NCBI RefSeq assembly: GCF_907163265.1 | Contig: NZ_CAJQUM010000001.1 | Coordinates: 868,001-932,000, forward strand | Direction: 5' to 3' | Source: Georgfuchsia toluolica | GTDB lineage: Bacteria; Pseudomonadota; Gammaproteobacteria; Burkholderiales; Rhodocyclaceae | Length of the DNA stretch: 64,000 nucleotides | Part shown: positions 33,624-43,324 of the stretch, in pieces | How the letters are laid out: every line of letters begins with the position of its first letter | Position numbering within the stretch: position 1 is the first letter of the stretch | Notes under the pieces: generated by a model | Databases searched by the model: none | Told to the model about the DNA's origin: nothing | Seen by the model: only the letters and a program-made list of their open reading frames with translations | Made by a program: the position numbers and the translations under genes

Positions 33624-34273
33624 GGCATCATCTCCTTTTCAAAGTGCCTACATGCATGGAATTAGCCAATAAGTGCGGTGGTGTTTGGCGTCCTTCCTGC
33701 CAAAGGCCGGCCTGAATTGTTGAAGGCTCAATTGACCCGATCTTCCGGCATCTGGTGTATTGAGCGCCGATGCGGAAATCCTGTACCGGCATCCAGAACG
33801 CTTTGCAGGTCGTCCGCATCGAGCTTGTCGTATTCGTCATCTTAATAATCCTTGTGATAATCCATGATGGTTGTGCAGTCGCCGCAGTGACGTGGGCTAT
33901 GACAGTCAATTTGATTGCGACAGAATCGTTTTATACAGCGTTTGCAGCGTGTTGCTTTCGCTATCGTCATGGCTGTGAGTAACTCCATCCGCTTTTTTGT
34001 CACGATAGCAGCCGATCGTTATGCTGAAAAGTGCAATCGTCCGAATAGCATGCGCCAATTGGGCTAGGTTGCCTGGAAATACAGAATCCATGCAGATATC
34101 GATGCCGTTAAGTCAGCGTCTGCTTTCCGGAAGTGAGAACGTCGGATTTGGTTCCCGGCCAAAGACGGGCACCAAATGGACGGCAATCCAGTGCCCAGAT
34201 TTGTCTGGTTTGTCGAGCCGATCAAGGCTTGAACACGCGTGTCTGGTGTTGGTCGTAGGGCGCTACTCAGCCG
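33624..34273. other. 650-base stretch without a confident gene
   Basis: Short frames exist on both strands here but none has a good start context or recognisable product. One minus-strand reading (about 33843-33912) encodes H-C-G-D-C-T-T-I-M-D-Y-H-K-D-Y followed by a stop, and another reads D-D-E-Y-D-K-L-D-A-D-D-L-Q without a start codon. They could be decayed small genes. Base composition is more AT-rich than the neighbours. The right end abuts the 3' end of rpoS. Confidence 0.4.
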
Positions 34274-35206
34274 TCACAACAGCGCATCGCGGCCAACTCC
34301 GGCCCGAGCCAGGCGGCGGCGCAGGCTTTGCAGCGCCTCCATCTGGATCTGCCTGACCCGTTCGCGCGTGACGCCCATGTCACCGGCAATGACTTCGAGC
34401 GTGGCGACATCATTGTTGTTGAGTCCGTAACGGCGTTCGAGCACGATGCGCTGGCGTTCGGAAAGTTCGTCCACCCATTCGTGCATATGGGTTTCGATTT
34501 CGTGCTGCGCCAGCAGGGTTTCAGGACCTGCGTCGTCATCCGCGGCGATGGCATCCGTCATCGACAGATCGGGATCGATATCGAGCGGCGCATCGAGAGA
34601 CAGGGTGCGCTCGGAGACATTGAGGACTTGCCGCACTTCTTCTATCGGCCGGTCGAGAAGCTGCGCCACTCTCTCCACTGTGCCAAGCAGGTTGTTGCTT
34701 TCGTCGCCATTTTCGGCTTCCATCCTGCGCAGAACGCGCAAGATGACATTCAACTCTTTCATTACATGCACAGGCAGGCGGATGGTGCGCGACTGGTTCA
34801 TGATGGCACGTTCGATGTTCTGCCGTATCCACCAGGTGGCATAGGTGGAAAAACGAAAGCCGCGCTCGGGATCGAATTTTTCCAGCGCGTGGATGAGGCC
34901 GAGATTACCCTCCTCGATCAGGTCATCGAGTGGTATGCCGCGATTCTGGTAATGCCGCGCAATGCTGACCACGAGGCGCAGGTTGGATTCGATCATGTGC
35001 TGCCTGGCGCTGAAATCGCCGGCGATGGTAGCGCGCGCCAGCGTCTGTTCCTGCCCGGCAGTCAGCAGCGGGCTGGCGCCGATTTCGTTAAGGTAGATCT
35101 GGGTGATGTCGTCGAGAAAATCATGTTCGGCGCTTTGCGCGCCTTCCTCGGGCACCGATAGCGCAATGCCTTCGATTTCCACTTCTGGCGCCGTGTTGTC
35201 GGTCAT
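34274..35206 (-). CDS. rpoS: Stationary-phase sigma factor RpoS
   Basis: A 310-residue sigma-70 family factor. Region 1.2 starts near [11 protein letters not shown]. Region 2 includes [30 protein letters not shown] (described in two parts) and W-W-I-R-Q. Region 3 contains R-T-I-R-L-P-V-H. Region 4 ends with [15 protein letters not shown]. It directs transcription of general stress and stationary-phase genes. It follows nlpD by 9 bases in the classical surE-pcm-nlpD-rpoS order. In relatives an rpoS promoter often lies inside nlpD; I cannot confirm one here. Confidence 0.96.
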   Translation of the reverse strand: MTDNTAPEVEIEGIALSVPEEGAQSAEHDFLDDITQIYLNEIGASPLLTAGQEQTLARATIAGDFSARQHMIESNLRLVVSIARHYQNRGIPLDDLIEEGNLGLIHALEKFDPERGFRFSTYATWWIRQNIERAIMNQSRTIRLPVHVMKELNVILRVLRRMEAENGDESNNLLGTVERVAQLLDRPIEEVRQVLNVSERTLSLDAPLDIDPDLSMTDAIAADDDAGPETLLAQHEIETHMHEWVDELSERQRIVLERRYGLNNNDVATLEVIAGDMGVTRERVRQIQMEALQSLRRRLARAGVGRDALL

Positions 35207-35215
35207 GCTGTGCCT

Positions 35216-36148
35216 TTAGCGTTGCGGCAGGTATTTCGCCGGATCGACGGGCTTGCCTTCGCGGCGAATCTCGAAATGCAGATTGGGATGATCGCTGTCG
35301 CTGCTGCCGATCTCGGCGACCTTCTGCCCCTTGCTGACGGTCTGGCCTTCGGTCACCAGCATTTTACTGTTATGCGCGTAGACTGAAAGATAAGTGGCAT
35401 TGTGCTTGATCACGATCAGGTTGCCGTAGCCGCGCAGCGAATTGGTGACCAGGGTGACCTTGCCGGATGCAGCAGCCAATACGGAATCGCCGGCCGTGCC
35501 GTTGAAATCGAGTCCCTTGCTGCCGGCCTCGGAGAATGATGTTGTCACTTTATTGGCGGTCGGCCAGGCCCAGTCGATATCCGCTGCCGCCATTGGCTTG
35601 GCGGTGGATTCGGCGGGCTTGACCGGTGGCAGTACAGTCGCGGCGGGCACTGTCGCTGCTGTGGCCTGGGCGGGTTTTTGCAGCAGCGCCCACGCCTCGT
35701 TGGTGTAGGGCTGCGTGCCGCCCTTGGGCTCGCGTTTGAGGCTGTCCGTCACAACCGCTTTGTTCTCCACGGGACGGCTCTCGATCTGCACCGGCGGCGT
35801 TATCGGCCGGGTTTCCGCGCCCGCCACCTCTCCCTCATTTGACGAACCCGGCGGCACCACGCGCAATACCTGATCGATCCTGATCAGGTTGGGGTTGTCG
35901 AGATTGTTCCAGGCGGCGATGTCCTTGTAGTCCTGGCCGTGCTCGAGCGCGATGCCGCGCAGCGTATCGCCCTTCTTGACCAGGTAATAGCCGGGTTTGA
36001 CCTCGATCGGCGCGGCATGCTCGGGTGGCGCCGCATGCTCGATGGCTTGTGGCCGCACGCGCTCGATGACGGGTGCCGGACCGCTGCTGGCGCAACCGGC
36101 CAGCAACGCCACCCAGCCTGTCAACAGAAAAATTGCTCGGAGATTCAT
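35216..36148 (-). CDS. nlpD: NlpD-type lipoprotein, LysM and M23 domains
   Basis: A 310-residue lipoprotein with lipobox L-L-A-G-C (C19), a LysM domain (about 53-97, Y-L-V-K-K-G-D-T-L-R-G-I-A) and a LytM/M23 domain (about 205-305). The metallopeptidase ligands are incomplete: the final motif reads P-N-L-H-F-E-I, with Asn where active enzymes have the first His of H-x-H, and the upstream His of the first motif is also missing. This matches NlpD-like activators of the AmiC amidase, which do not cut peptidoglycan themselves. It overlaps pcm by 4 bases and precedes rpoS. Confidence 0.93.
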   Translation of the reverse strand: MNLRAIFLLTGWVALLAGCASSGPAPVIERVRPQAIEHAAPPEHAAPIEVKPGYYLVKKGDTLRGIALEHGQDYKDIAAWNNLDNPNLIRIDQVLRVVPPGSSNEGEVAGAETRPITPPVQIESRPVENKAVVTDSLKREPKGGTQPYTNEAWALLQKPAQATAATVPAATVLPPVKPAESTAKPMAAADIDWAWPTANKVTTSFSEAGSKGLDFNGTAGDSVLAAASGKVTLVTNSLRGYGNLIVIKHNATYLSVYAHNSKMLVTEGQTVSKGQKVAEIGSSDSDHPNLHFEIRREGKPVDPAKYLPQR

Positions 36149-36810
36149 TCCACTCCCGACAACAAGGGTACAAAGCGCACTGCATCAAACCGCGTTTCGA
36201 CAAAACCCTGCGCACTATTTTCCACCAGTAACAGCACCTGGTTTTCATCGCCCAGCGGCATCATGAGCCGGCCATCAGGAGCCAGTTGGTCAAGCAGGGG
36301 TTGCGGCACATGCGATGCGGCTGCAGCAAGAATAATGGTATCAAAAGGCTTCGCTTCGGGAATGCCCAGATGGCCATCGCCATGCTTGAAGCGCACCTGG
36401 GCCAGGCGCAACTGGCGCAGGTTGTCCCTGGCGCGCGCCAGCAGCGGCGCGATGCGTTCCATGGCATAGACCTCACGGGTTAATTGCGCCAGCACGGCGG
36501 TCTGATAACCGCAGCCGGCGCCGACTTCGAGCGTCTTGCCCAGCGCATTTTTGACATTCCGGTCCGCAATCAGCAGCTCAATCATGCGCGCCACGACATA
36601 GGGCTGTGAAATGGTCTGGCCGAAACCGAGCGGCAGCGCCGTATCTTCATAGGCGCGATGAGCCAGCGCCGGTTCAACGAAAATATGGCGTGGCACGGTG
36701 CCCAACGCCGTGAGCACACGTTCGTCGCGAATGCCCTGCTCGCGCAGACGCGCCACCATGCGCGCACGCGTGCGCTGCGAGGTCATGCCGACACCCTGGA
36801 CGCTATTCAT
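36145..36810 (-). CDS. pcm: Protein-L-isoaspartate O-methyltransferase
   Basis: About 221 residues. It repairs isoaspartyl damage by SAM-dependent methylation. Motifs seen are R-V-L-x-A-x-x-x-V-P-R-x-x-F-V, [15 protein letters not shown], the SAM-binding [12 protein letters not shown] and V-Y-A-M-E-R. I use the ATG at 36810, which overlaps the surE stop by 8 bases; an ATG 8 codons later is an alternative. It overlaps nlpD by ATGA. Gene order surE-pcm-nlpD-rpoS is conserved in proteobacteria. Confidence 0.95.
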   Translation of the reverse strand: MNSVQGVGMTSQRTRARMVARLREQGIRDERVLTALGTVPRHIFVEPALAHRAYEDTALPLGFGQTISQPYVVARMIELLIADRNVKNALGKTLEVGAGCGYQTAVLAQLTREVYAMERIAPLLARARDNLRQLRLAQVRFKHGDGHLGIPEAKPFDTIILAAAASHVPQPLLDQLAPDGRLMMPLGDENQVLLLVENSAQGFVETRFDAVRFVPLLSGVE

Positions 36811-37552
36811 GCTTGAGCCAGGCTTGCAGCGCGCCAATCTGGGCGGCGTGGGTCAGGTCGATCTGCAGCGGTGTGATCGATACATAGCCGTTGGCGACGG
36901 CGTGAAAATCGGTACCCTCGCCCGCATCGGCCGCCAGCCCCGCCGCACCGACCCAATACACGGTTTCGCCGCGCGGATTGCGTTGCCGCACCACCGGCTC
37001 GGCCTTGTGCCGCCGTCCGAGGCGGGTGACCCGCATGCCGTTGAGCTGATGGTAGGAAACATCGGGCACATTCACATTGAGCAAGACCGGCTGGCCAAAG
37101 TCGCCGGCTTTGAAACGCAGGGCCAGCTCGCGGGCGACACGCGCGCCGGTATCGTAATGCTTCACCTCACCCTCATAAACCATCGATACCGCCAGCGACG
37201 GGATGCCGAGCAGATAGCCTTCGGTCGCTGCCGCCACGGTGCCGGAATAGATCGTATCGTCACCCATGTTGGCGCCGTTGTTGATGCCGGAGACCACCAT
37301 GTCGGGGACTACATCGAGCATTCCGGTGACGGCGAGATGCACACTGTCGGTGGGCGTGCCATTCACGAAATGGAAGCCATTGGGCGCGGTACGCAGGTAG
37401 AGCGGCCGATCCAGCGTCAGCGAGTTGCTCGCGCCGCTGCAATTCTCCGCCGGCGCCACGACGGTGATGTCGGCGATATCCTTGAAATGCGTTGCAAGCG
37501 CCTCGATGCCGGGGGCAAAATAGCCGTCGTCGTTACTGATCAGGATGCGCAT
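36803..37552 (-). CDS. surE: 5'/3'-nucleotidase SurE
   Basis: A 249-residue metal-dependent nucleotidase acting on nucleoside monophosphates under stress. The N-terminal I-L-I-S-N-D-D-G gives the metal ligands D8/D9; [11 protein letters not shown] and Y-S-G-T-V-A-A-A are the other active-site blocks. Length and order are typical. It starts the surE-pcm-nlpD-rpoS block. A 210-base gap upstream separates it from the thioredoxin-like gene; I see nothing definite there. Confidence 0.96.
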   Translation of the reverse strand: MRILISNDDGYFAPGIEALATHFKDIADITVVAPAENCSGASNSLTLDRPLYLRTAPNGFHFVNGTPTDSVHLAVTGMLDVVPDMVVSGINNGANMGDDTIYSGTVAAATEGYLLGIPSLAVSMVYEGEVKHYDTGARVARELALRFKAGDFGQPVLLNVNVPDVSYHQLNGMRVTRLGRRHKAEPVVRQRNPRGETVYWVGAAGLAADAGEGTDFHAVANGYVSITPLQIDLTHAAQIGALQAWLKHE

Positions 37553-37763
37553 GACGGCAAATGTCGTGGAAATGTAATGGTAAGCGTTGGGGGTTATTCA
37601 TCCGGGTTGCAGCATATTTGAAGTACTGCAAACAGGGCAAGAGTGTACCGCGAAAACCATGTGCTGACGATGACACCAAGGCAAATCGCATCAAACCGCG
37701 AATGCCGTTATTGTTGGCGGGTAGAGATAGTGGGTAACTCAAGCACAATCCGGCCACCCCGGA

Positions 37764-38276
37764 TTACATCTGAATACGGAAGGCTTTTCCGATCAATGCC
37801 AGCGCTTCGGGACTGTCCCATTCCTTGGCGCCATAGTATTTGGCAAGCACTCTGCCCTGCGCGTCGATCAACACGGTCAGGGGAATCGTGTCGGCGCCCA
37901 GCATGTTTTCCATAAACAGCTTGCTGTCGATGAAGTGGCTGAAGGTGGTGCCGGATTTTTGCAGGAAAGCCTTGGCGTTTTCGGGATAGTCATCAATGGA
38001 AATGCCGATCACTGTGAATTTCTTCCCACCCTTGTGGCGGGAGAGTCTTTCCAATGAGCCCATTTCCATCTGGCACGGACCGCAATAACTGGCCCACATG
38101 TTGATGATCAGCGGCTTACCACGAAATTCCGAGAGTTTGCGCGAAGGGCCGGTCAGCCCCTGCATTGTCGCCTCGCGCAGCGTTCCCCCCACGCCAACTT
38201 CGTTGGGGTGAGTCGCAAGTGCCGGTGTCGCAGCACTTGCCAGACAAAACAGGATGACAAAACAGAGTGTTTTCAT
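37764..38276 (-). CDS. TlpA-like periplasmic thiol-disulfide oxidoreductase
   Basis: A 170-residue thioredoxin-fold protein with a signal peptide (cleavage near A-L-A-T, residue 22). The active site is C65-G-P-C68 in W-A-S-Y-C-G-P-C, followed by the cis-Pro region T-I-P-L-T-V-L-I-D. The redoxin/TlpA family reduces specific periplasmic disulfides, often in cytochrome c maturation. No partner lies nearby, so the substrate is unknown. Confidence 0.88.
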   Translation of the reverse strand: MKTLCFVILFCLASAATPALATHPNEVGVGGTLREATMQGLTGPSRKLSEFRGKPLIINMWASYCGPCQMEMGSLERLSRHKGGKKFTVIGISIDDYPENAKAFLQKSGTTFSHFIDSKLFMENMLGADTIPLTVLIDAQGRVLAKYYGAKEWDSPEALALIGKAFRIQM

Positions 38277-38385
38277 GTTTTGGAGTTTACCAGTCGTCGG
38301 GGTGCAGGAAGTAACACAATCGCAGGCATCAATCCGGCATCCGCTGTTACCCTGTCGTTTCCCAGTCTTTCAATGAATGGTTTCC

Positions 38386-39138
38386 ATGACCAAACGCCCC
38401 ATCATCACCTGGAACGAGGGCGATGAACAGCGCACGACGCGCTGGCGCTCCAAAAGCGGCCTGCCGCCGCCCGAACATGTCGTGATCGCCGACGACACGA
38501 TGACGGCCAACGCAGCCTATCGTCTGGCCTGCGCAGGCACTGCCTTGCTGTGGCGCGGCGACTTCCACAATGCGCGCCCCTGCCCGCTCCTGCGGCGCAA
38601 ATAACCACTTTTGATATCGGCACCGGTACCGGCGTCCTCGCCGCGGCGCTGGCGCAACACGGTATCCCGCACATCGTCGCCACCGACATGAACCCACGCG
38701 CCCTGGTCTGCGCGCGTGAAAACCTGGCACGGCTCGAACTGGGCAAACAAGTGAATGTCATGGAGACGGATCTTTTCCCCATCGGCCAGGCCACGCTTGT
38801 CGCCTGCAACCCGCCTTGGGGTGCCGGCACAGCCGAACTCGGCACTCGAACATGCCGTCTACAATCCCGACAGCCGCATGCTGCGCGGTTTTCTCGGCGG
38901 CCTCGCCGCGCATCTGGCGCCGGGCGGCGAAGGCTGGCTGATACTCTCCAACCTGGCAGAACATCTCGGCTTGCGCACACGGGAAGCGTTGCTTGCGCTG
39001 ATCGCAGAAGCGGGATTGAAGGTTGTCGGACGACTCGACGCGCGGCCGCATCACCCGCGTGTCACGGACCCCTCGGACCCGCTGCATGCGGCACGTGCAA
39101 AAGAAGTGACATCGCTGTGGCGACTGGCGGCGCGATAA
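38386..39138 (+). pseudogene. Class I SAM methyltransferase, broken by two frameshifts
   Basis: Three consecutive frames read as one methyltransferase. The first (38386 to about 38580) has T-A-N-A-A-Y-R-L-A-C-A-G-T-A-L-L-W-R-G-D-F-H-N-A-R. The second (about 38590-38820) has the SAM motif D-I-G-T-G-T-G-V-L and N-P-P-W. The third (about 38821-39138) has A-V-Y-N-P-D-S-R-M-L-R-G-F-L and the C-terminus. The first join seems to have lost several codons. The second is explained by one extra G in the GGGG at 38818-38821; with GGG the reading is N-P-P-W-V-P-A-Q-P. Either a pseudogene or partly sequencing error. Confidence 0.78.
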
Positions 39139-39304
39139 CAGGAATTCTTTACAACTTGCCGCTATTCTGGATGGATTAACCCAATGTGCAGAGTCAGCGG
39201 CACCAATCCGTCGCCAATGCTATTCTTCTCAGTACAAGGATTCAGGCAGCGTAGCGCCATGCCTCTGACTGGCGAATTCATCAAAACTTGTCCGGAGCTG
39301 TATT

Positions 39305-41062
39305 TTGAGCAAATTGACGACACTCGATAGCGACAGCCAGCTCAGGGCGCAGTTGCCCGTACAGACGCTTGATCTCGGCAACGACCTGACGCAGACATTA
39401 CAGGAAATAGTGCGGGACTGGACTCGGCAAGGAACGCTGGATCGACTCTGGGCGCGTGATGCCCAAGTATGGACTGGAGGCGACGAAGCCAACTGGCTGG
39501 ACTGGCTCAATGCCGTTGCACGCGGACGCGAAGCTTTGCCGGCGTTGTCTGAACTCGGCGCCGACCTGCGCCGGGGCGGCTTCACGGCCGCCCTGCTGAT
39601 CGGCATGGGCGGATCGAGCCTCGGCCCGGAAGTGCTGGCCAAAACCCTTGGCGCCGAATCCGGCATGTTGCCCCTCTACATCATCGATTCAACCGATCCG
39701 GCCCAGATCGCCAGTTGCGAAGCGGCGCTGGACATCGAACGGACGCTGTTCATTGTCGCCAGCAAATCGGGCAGCACGCTCGAACCGGATATTCTGCTGC
39801 AATATTTCCTCGCCAAGGCAAAGGCCGCGCTTGGCCCTGCCGCCGGCCGCCAGTTCATTGCCATTACCGACCCCGGCTCGAAACTGGAAGCCTTCGCGCG
39901 CAACAACAGCTTCCGCCACATCGCCACCGGTGTGCCGGGTATCGGCGGCCGCTACTCGGTGCTGTCCAATTTCGGCCTGGTACCGGCGGTTGTCATGGGC
40001 ATCAACATCGAGCACCTGCTGACAAGCGCCGATCTGATGGTGCGCAATTGCAGCGCCGTCACCCCGCCGGCGCAGAATCTCGGCGTCATCCTCGGCGCCG
40101 TCATGGGCGCTGCCGCGCGTGCCGGGCGCGACAAGCTGACGCTGCTCGCATCTCCGGCGCTGCTGCCGTTCGGCGCCTGGGTCGAGCAACTGGTTGCCGA
40201 ATCCACCGGCAAACACGGTCTTGGCATCGTGCCGGTCGATGCCGAAGGGATTGGCATGCCTGCGGTATATGGCAGCGATCGCCTATTCATCGATCTGCGC
40301 CTGGAAGACGATTCGGATCAGGCGCGCGACCAGGCCATCGCTGCGTTGGCGAACGCGGGAAACCCGATGGTCACGATTTCCATCGCCGCGCGCGAACAGC
40401 TTGCGCAGGAGTTTTTCCATTGGGAAATGGCAACGGCGGTGGCGGGCGCAGTATTGGGCATCCATCCCTTCGATCAGCCTGATGTCGAGGCGGCGAAGAT
40501 TCAGACCAAATCCTTGATGGCAGCTTACGAACGCGACCAGATTCTGCCGCAATCACCCGCCGTGCTGGTTGATGGAAACCTGGCCCTGTTCGGCGCCGTT
40601 GTCGGGAACGGGGCATCGCTGGAGAGCACCCTGACCAAATTGTTCGGGCAAATCAGGCAAGGAGACTACTTCGTCTTGCTGGCCTATATGGAAATGAACG
40701 ACCCTCACATGGCCTTGTTGCAGTCAATGCGTACCCTGGTGCGCGACAAGTACAAGGTCGCCACCTGTCTTGGCTTCGGTCCGCGTTTCCTGCACTCGAC
40801 GGGACAGCTCTACAAGGGCGGCCCGAATAGCGGCGTATTCCTGCAAATTACCTGCGACGATGACATGGATTTACCGATACCCGGCCGTAGTTATAGTTTC
40901 GGTACGGTCAAGGCGGCACAGGCGCTTGGTGATTTCCAAGTGCTCGCGGAGCGGGGCCGGCGCGCATTGCGCGTGCACGTCAAGGGCGAACTGGAAACGG
41001 GGCTGTCGGTGTTGCACCGCACGTTCATAGCAGCGCTGTCCCGGGTTGATCTGACTTTGTGA
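39305..41062 (+). CDS. Glucose-6-phosphate isomerase family protein
   Basis: A 585-residue PGI-family protein with two SIS-type sugar isomerase domains. Motifs are L-L-I-G-M-G-G-S-S-L-G-P-E-V (about 98-110), V-A-S-K-S-G-S-T-L-E-P (about 150) and a C-terminal region with G-F-G-P-R-F-L-H-S-T-G-Q-L-Y-K-G-G-P. It should interconvert glucose-6-phosphate and fructose-6-phosphate. The sequence resembles the isomerase half of transaldolase-PGI fusion proteins, but no transaldolase precedes it. The likely start is TTG with CCGGAG eight bases upstream. Some diverged members act on other sugar phosphates, so the substrate is not certain. Confidence 0.85.
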   Translation: MSKLTTLDSDSQLRAQLPVQTLDLGNDLTQTLQEIVRDWTRQGTLDRLWARDAQVWTGGDEANWLDWLNAVARGREALPALSELGADLRRGGFTAALLIGMGGSSLGPEVLAKTLGAESGMLPLYIIDSTDPAQIASCEAALDIERTLFIVASKSGSTLEPDILLQYFLAKAKAALGPAAGRQFIAITDPGSKLEAFARNNSFRHIATGVPGIGGRYSVLSNFGLVPAVVMGINIEHLLTSADLMVRNCSAVTPPAQNLGVILGAVMGAAARAGRDKLTLLASPALLPFGAWVEQLVAESTGKHGLGIVPVDAEGIGMPAVYGSDRLFIDLRLEDDSDQARDQAIAALANAGNPMVTISIAAREQLAQEFFHWEMATAVAGAVLGIHPFDQPDVEAAKIQTKSLMAAYERDQILPQSPAVLVDGNLALFGAVVGNGASLESTLTKLFGQIRQGDYFVLLAYMEMNDPHMALLQSMRTLVRDKYKVATCLGFGPRFLHSTGQLYKGGPNSGVFLQITCDDDMDLPIPGRSYSFGTVKAAQALGDFQVLAERGRRALRVHVKGELETGLSVLHRTFIAALSRVDLTL

Positions 41063-41217
41063 TATGGAACGCTGGCGGTCCAGGAAAAAATTTGTTCAAA
41101 TAGCGCCCCTGGCAAGCATGCAAGTAAATGTAAGCATCACCCTTCCACCAGCGAAACTAGTGTAGCCTGTACCTGTCGCATGTAATGACAAGCGTAGCAA
41201 TCAAGGAGTAAACAAAT

Positions 41218-41916
41218 ATGAAATCGAATATCCGTGTCATCAATCAGACCGCTGCTACAACAGCCCTGCCGGAACAAGACCGGGTTCTGCGCAACACTTA
41301 CGCTCTGCTCGCGCTGTCGATGGTGCCGACCGTCATCGGTGCGCTCTTCGGGACTGCCATCGCTGCGCCACTGCTGATGGGCAGCCCGATGTTGTCTATG
41401 GTGATTTTCCTCGGCGGCGCCTTCGGTCTCATGTTCGCTGTCCAAAAGACCAAAAACAGCAGCATGGGTGTCGTCTTCCTGCTCGCCTTTACATTGTTCA
41501 TGGGCGCCATGCTTGGCCCCTTGCTGCGCGTCGCGCTGGGATTTTCCAATGGCGGCACATTGATCGCCATGGCAGCCGGCGGCACCGGTGCGGTTTTCCT
41601 GGTGCTGGCCGGCGTGGCATCGAACACCAGGCGCGATTTCAGCAATCTGGGCAAGTTCCTGTTCGTTGGTTTGATCCTGATGATTATCGCTAGCATTGCA
41701 AACATCTTTTTGCATATGCCCGTGCTGCAACTTGCGCTGTCCGCGATCGGCGTGTTGATTTTTTCGGGCTTTCTGCTGTTTGATATCAACCGCATCGTAA
41801 GGGGCGGCGAGACTAACTACATCACGGCCACGCTGGCGGTGTATCTGGATATCTACAACCTCTTCGTCAATCTGTTGATGTTATTGATGGCCTTTGCCGG
41901 TGGCGACAGGCGCTGA
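41218..41916 (+). CDS. Bax inhibitor-1/YccA family membrane protein
   Basis: A 232-residue protein with seven predicted membrane helices from about residue 27 to 230 and the C-terminal F-D-I-N-R-I-V-R-G-G-E-T-N-Y-I-x-A-T-L-x-x-Y-L-D-I-Y-N-L-F motif of the BI-1/YccA family (read in two parts). In E. coli, YccA is a substrate and modulator of the FtsH membrane protease; others conduct calcium. AAGGAG lies upstream of the ATG. The gene ends at a strong terminator. Confidence 0.93.
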   Translation: MKSNIRVINQTAATTALPEQDRVLRNTYALLALSMVPTVIGALFGTAIAAPLLMGSPMLSMVIFLGGAFGLMFAVQKTKNSSMGVVFLLAFTLFMGAMLGPLLRVALGFSNGGTLIAMAAGGTGAVFLVLAGVASNTRRDFSNLGKFLFVGLILMIIASIANIFLHMPVLQLALSAIGVLIFSGFLLFDINRIVRGGETNYITATLAVYLDIYNLFVNLLMLLMAFAGGDRR

Positions 41917-41931
41917 ACACCGGCAACAGTC

Positions 41932-41961
41932 AAAAAGCGGCCCTGGATGGGCCGCTTTTTT
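41932..41961. terminator. Bidirectional intrinsic terminator (BI-1 gene / rlmD)
   Basis: AGCGGCCC-TGGAT-GGGCCGCT has an 8-bp GC-rich stem with A5 before and T6 after, so it works on both strands between two converging genes. The rlmD stop codon lies in the T-run side of the structure. Confidence 0.9.
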
Positions 41962-43258
41962 ATGCGCGTTCGAACAAGGCGATGGATTCGACGTGCGAGG
42001 TATGCGGAAACATGTTGGCAATTCCCGCCCCGCGCAGACAATAGCCATTCTCATGCACCAGAATGGCGGCATCGCGCGCCAGCGTGGCCGGCTTGCAGGA
42101 CACATAGACGATGCGGCGCGGTGCATCTTCTCCCAGTGCATTGACCAGCGCCACGGCGCCGTCGCGCGGCGGGTCAATCAGCATCTTGTCGAAACGGCCC
42201 AATGCGGCAAGGCTTTCGGCCGTGGCCTCGAAAAGATTGGCGACAGCAAACTCGGTGCTTGCCGCGAGACCATTCAGTTCGGCATTTGAACGGGCGCGCG
42301 CTACCAGTTCCCGGCTACCCTCGATGCCAACAACATGGGCACCAAGCCTGGCAATCGGCAACGTGAAATTGCCCAGCCCGCAGAACATGTCGGCGATGCG
42401 TTCGCCCGGCAGCGGATCGAGCAGGTTCATCGCGCGCCGCACCAGCAGCCGATTCACGCCATAGTTTACTTGTGTAAAGTCGGTCGGACCGAAGCGCAGG
42501 CTCAGGCCGAATTCCGGCAGGGAATACGCCAGCGGCGGCACGTCGGCGGGGTAAAACAGATGCACCGAGGCGGGTCCATTGGGCTGCAAGTACCAGACGA
42601 TGCCATGCCGATCGGCAAAGGTGCGCAACTGCATCTCGTCGCCACTGGTCAGCGCTTCGAGATGTCTTAGCACCAGCACCTTCTGCCCATCGCCGAGCGC
42701 AATCTCGATCTGCGGCAGACGATTCGGTGTCGACAGCTCTTCGATCAGCGTTTTCAGATTTGGCAGCAACGCCGATATATCGTGCGGCAGCACTTCGCAG
42801 CTATCCATTTTCGCAACGAAGCTTTTGCGCTTTTCGTGGAAGCCGACGAGAATGCCGCCCTTCTTCGCTACCAGCCGCACCGAAAGCCGGGCACGGTAGC
42901 GATAGCCCCAGGCCGGGCCGGTGATGGGCGGATAGAACACCTCCGGCTTGAGCCGCGCCAGATGCCATAGGGCGTCTTCAAGCACGCGTTGTTTCGCCGC
43001 CAGTTGCGCCGATAGCGCAAGATGTTGCATGCTGCAACCGCCGCAGACACCGAAATGCGGGCAACGCGGCGCTACGCGCTGGCTCGACGCGCGCAACACT
43101 GCCGTGGCCTGTGCCTGCTCGTAGCGCGGCTTGCGATGATAGCTGACATATTCGACGCGTTCGCCCGGCAGGGCGCCCTCGATGAAAATGACTTTGTTGT
43201 CGACGTGGGCTACGCCGCGACCTTCGTGGTCGAGGGATTCGATCAGGGCTTCAGGCAT
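41960..43258 (-). CDS. rlmD: 23S rRNA (uracil-1939-C5)-methyltransferase
   Basis: A 432-residue TrmA/RumA family enzyme. An N-terminal TRAM domain (about 1-55) is followed by Fe-S cluster cysteines C66, C72, C75 and C154. The SAM-binding region includes [11 protein letters not shown]. The catalytic Cys lies in Y-V-S-C-K-P-A-T-L near residue 388, and the general-base region is I-D-P-P-R-D-G. It methylates U1939 of 23S rRNA. It stands alone, head to tail with the HD-GYP gene upstream, about 65 bases apart. Confidence 0.94.
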   Translation of the reverse strand: MPEALIESLDHEGRGVAHVDNKVIFIEGALPGERVEYVSYHRKPRYEQAQATAVLRASSQRVAPRCPHFGVCGGCSMQHLALSAQLAAKQRVLEDALWHLARLKPEVFYPPITGPAWGYRYRARLSVRLVAKKGGILVGFHEKRKSFVAKMDSCEVLPHDISALLPNLKTLIEELSTPNRLPQIEIALGDGQKVLVLRHLEALTSGDEMQLRTFADRHGIVWYLQPNGPASVHLFYPADVPPLAYSLPEFGLSLRFGPTDFTQVNYGVNRLLVRRAMNLLDPLPGERIADMFCGLGNFTLPIARLGAHVVGIEGSRELVARARSNAELNGLAASTEFAVANLFEATAESLAALGRFDKMLIDPPRDGAVALVNALGEDAPRRIVYVSCKPATLARDAAILVHENGYCLRGAGIANMFPHTSHVESIALFERA

Positions 43259-43324
43259 TGGAAAACCGGCGCAATTCAGGCAGCAGCCGCGAGTTTAATC
43301 GAGTGAAACGCTGTCCGGCTTTAT

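Noticed and set aside
33628-33909. 93-residue minus-strand frame
   Set aside because: No ribosome site, unusual composition, and fragments in other frames look more protein-like; no convincing gene.
33906-34091. 61-residue minus-strand frame
   Set aside because: Partly plausible composition but no start signal and no recognisable family.
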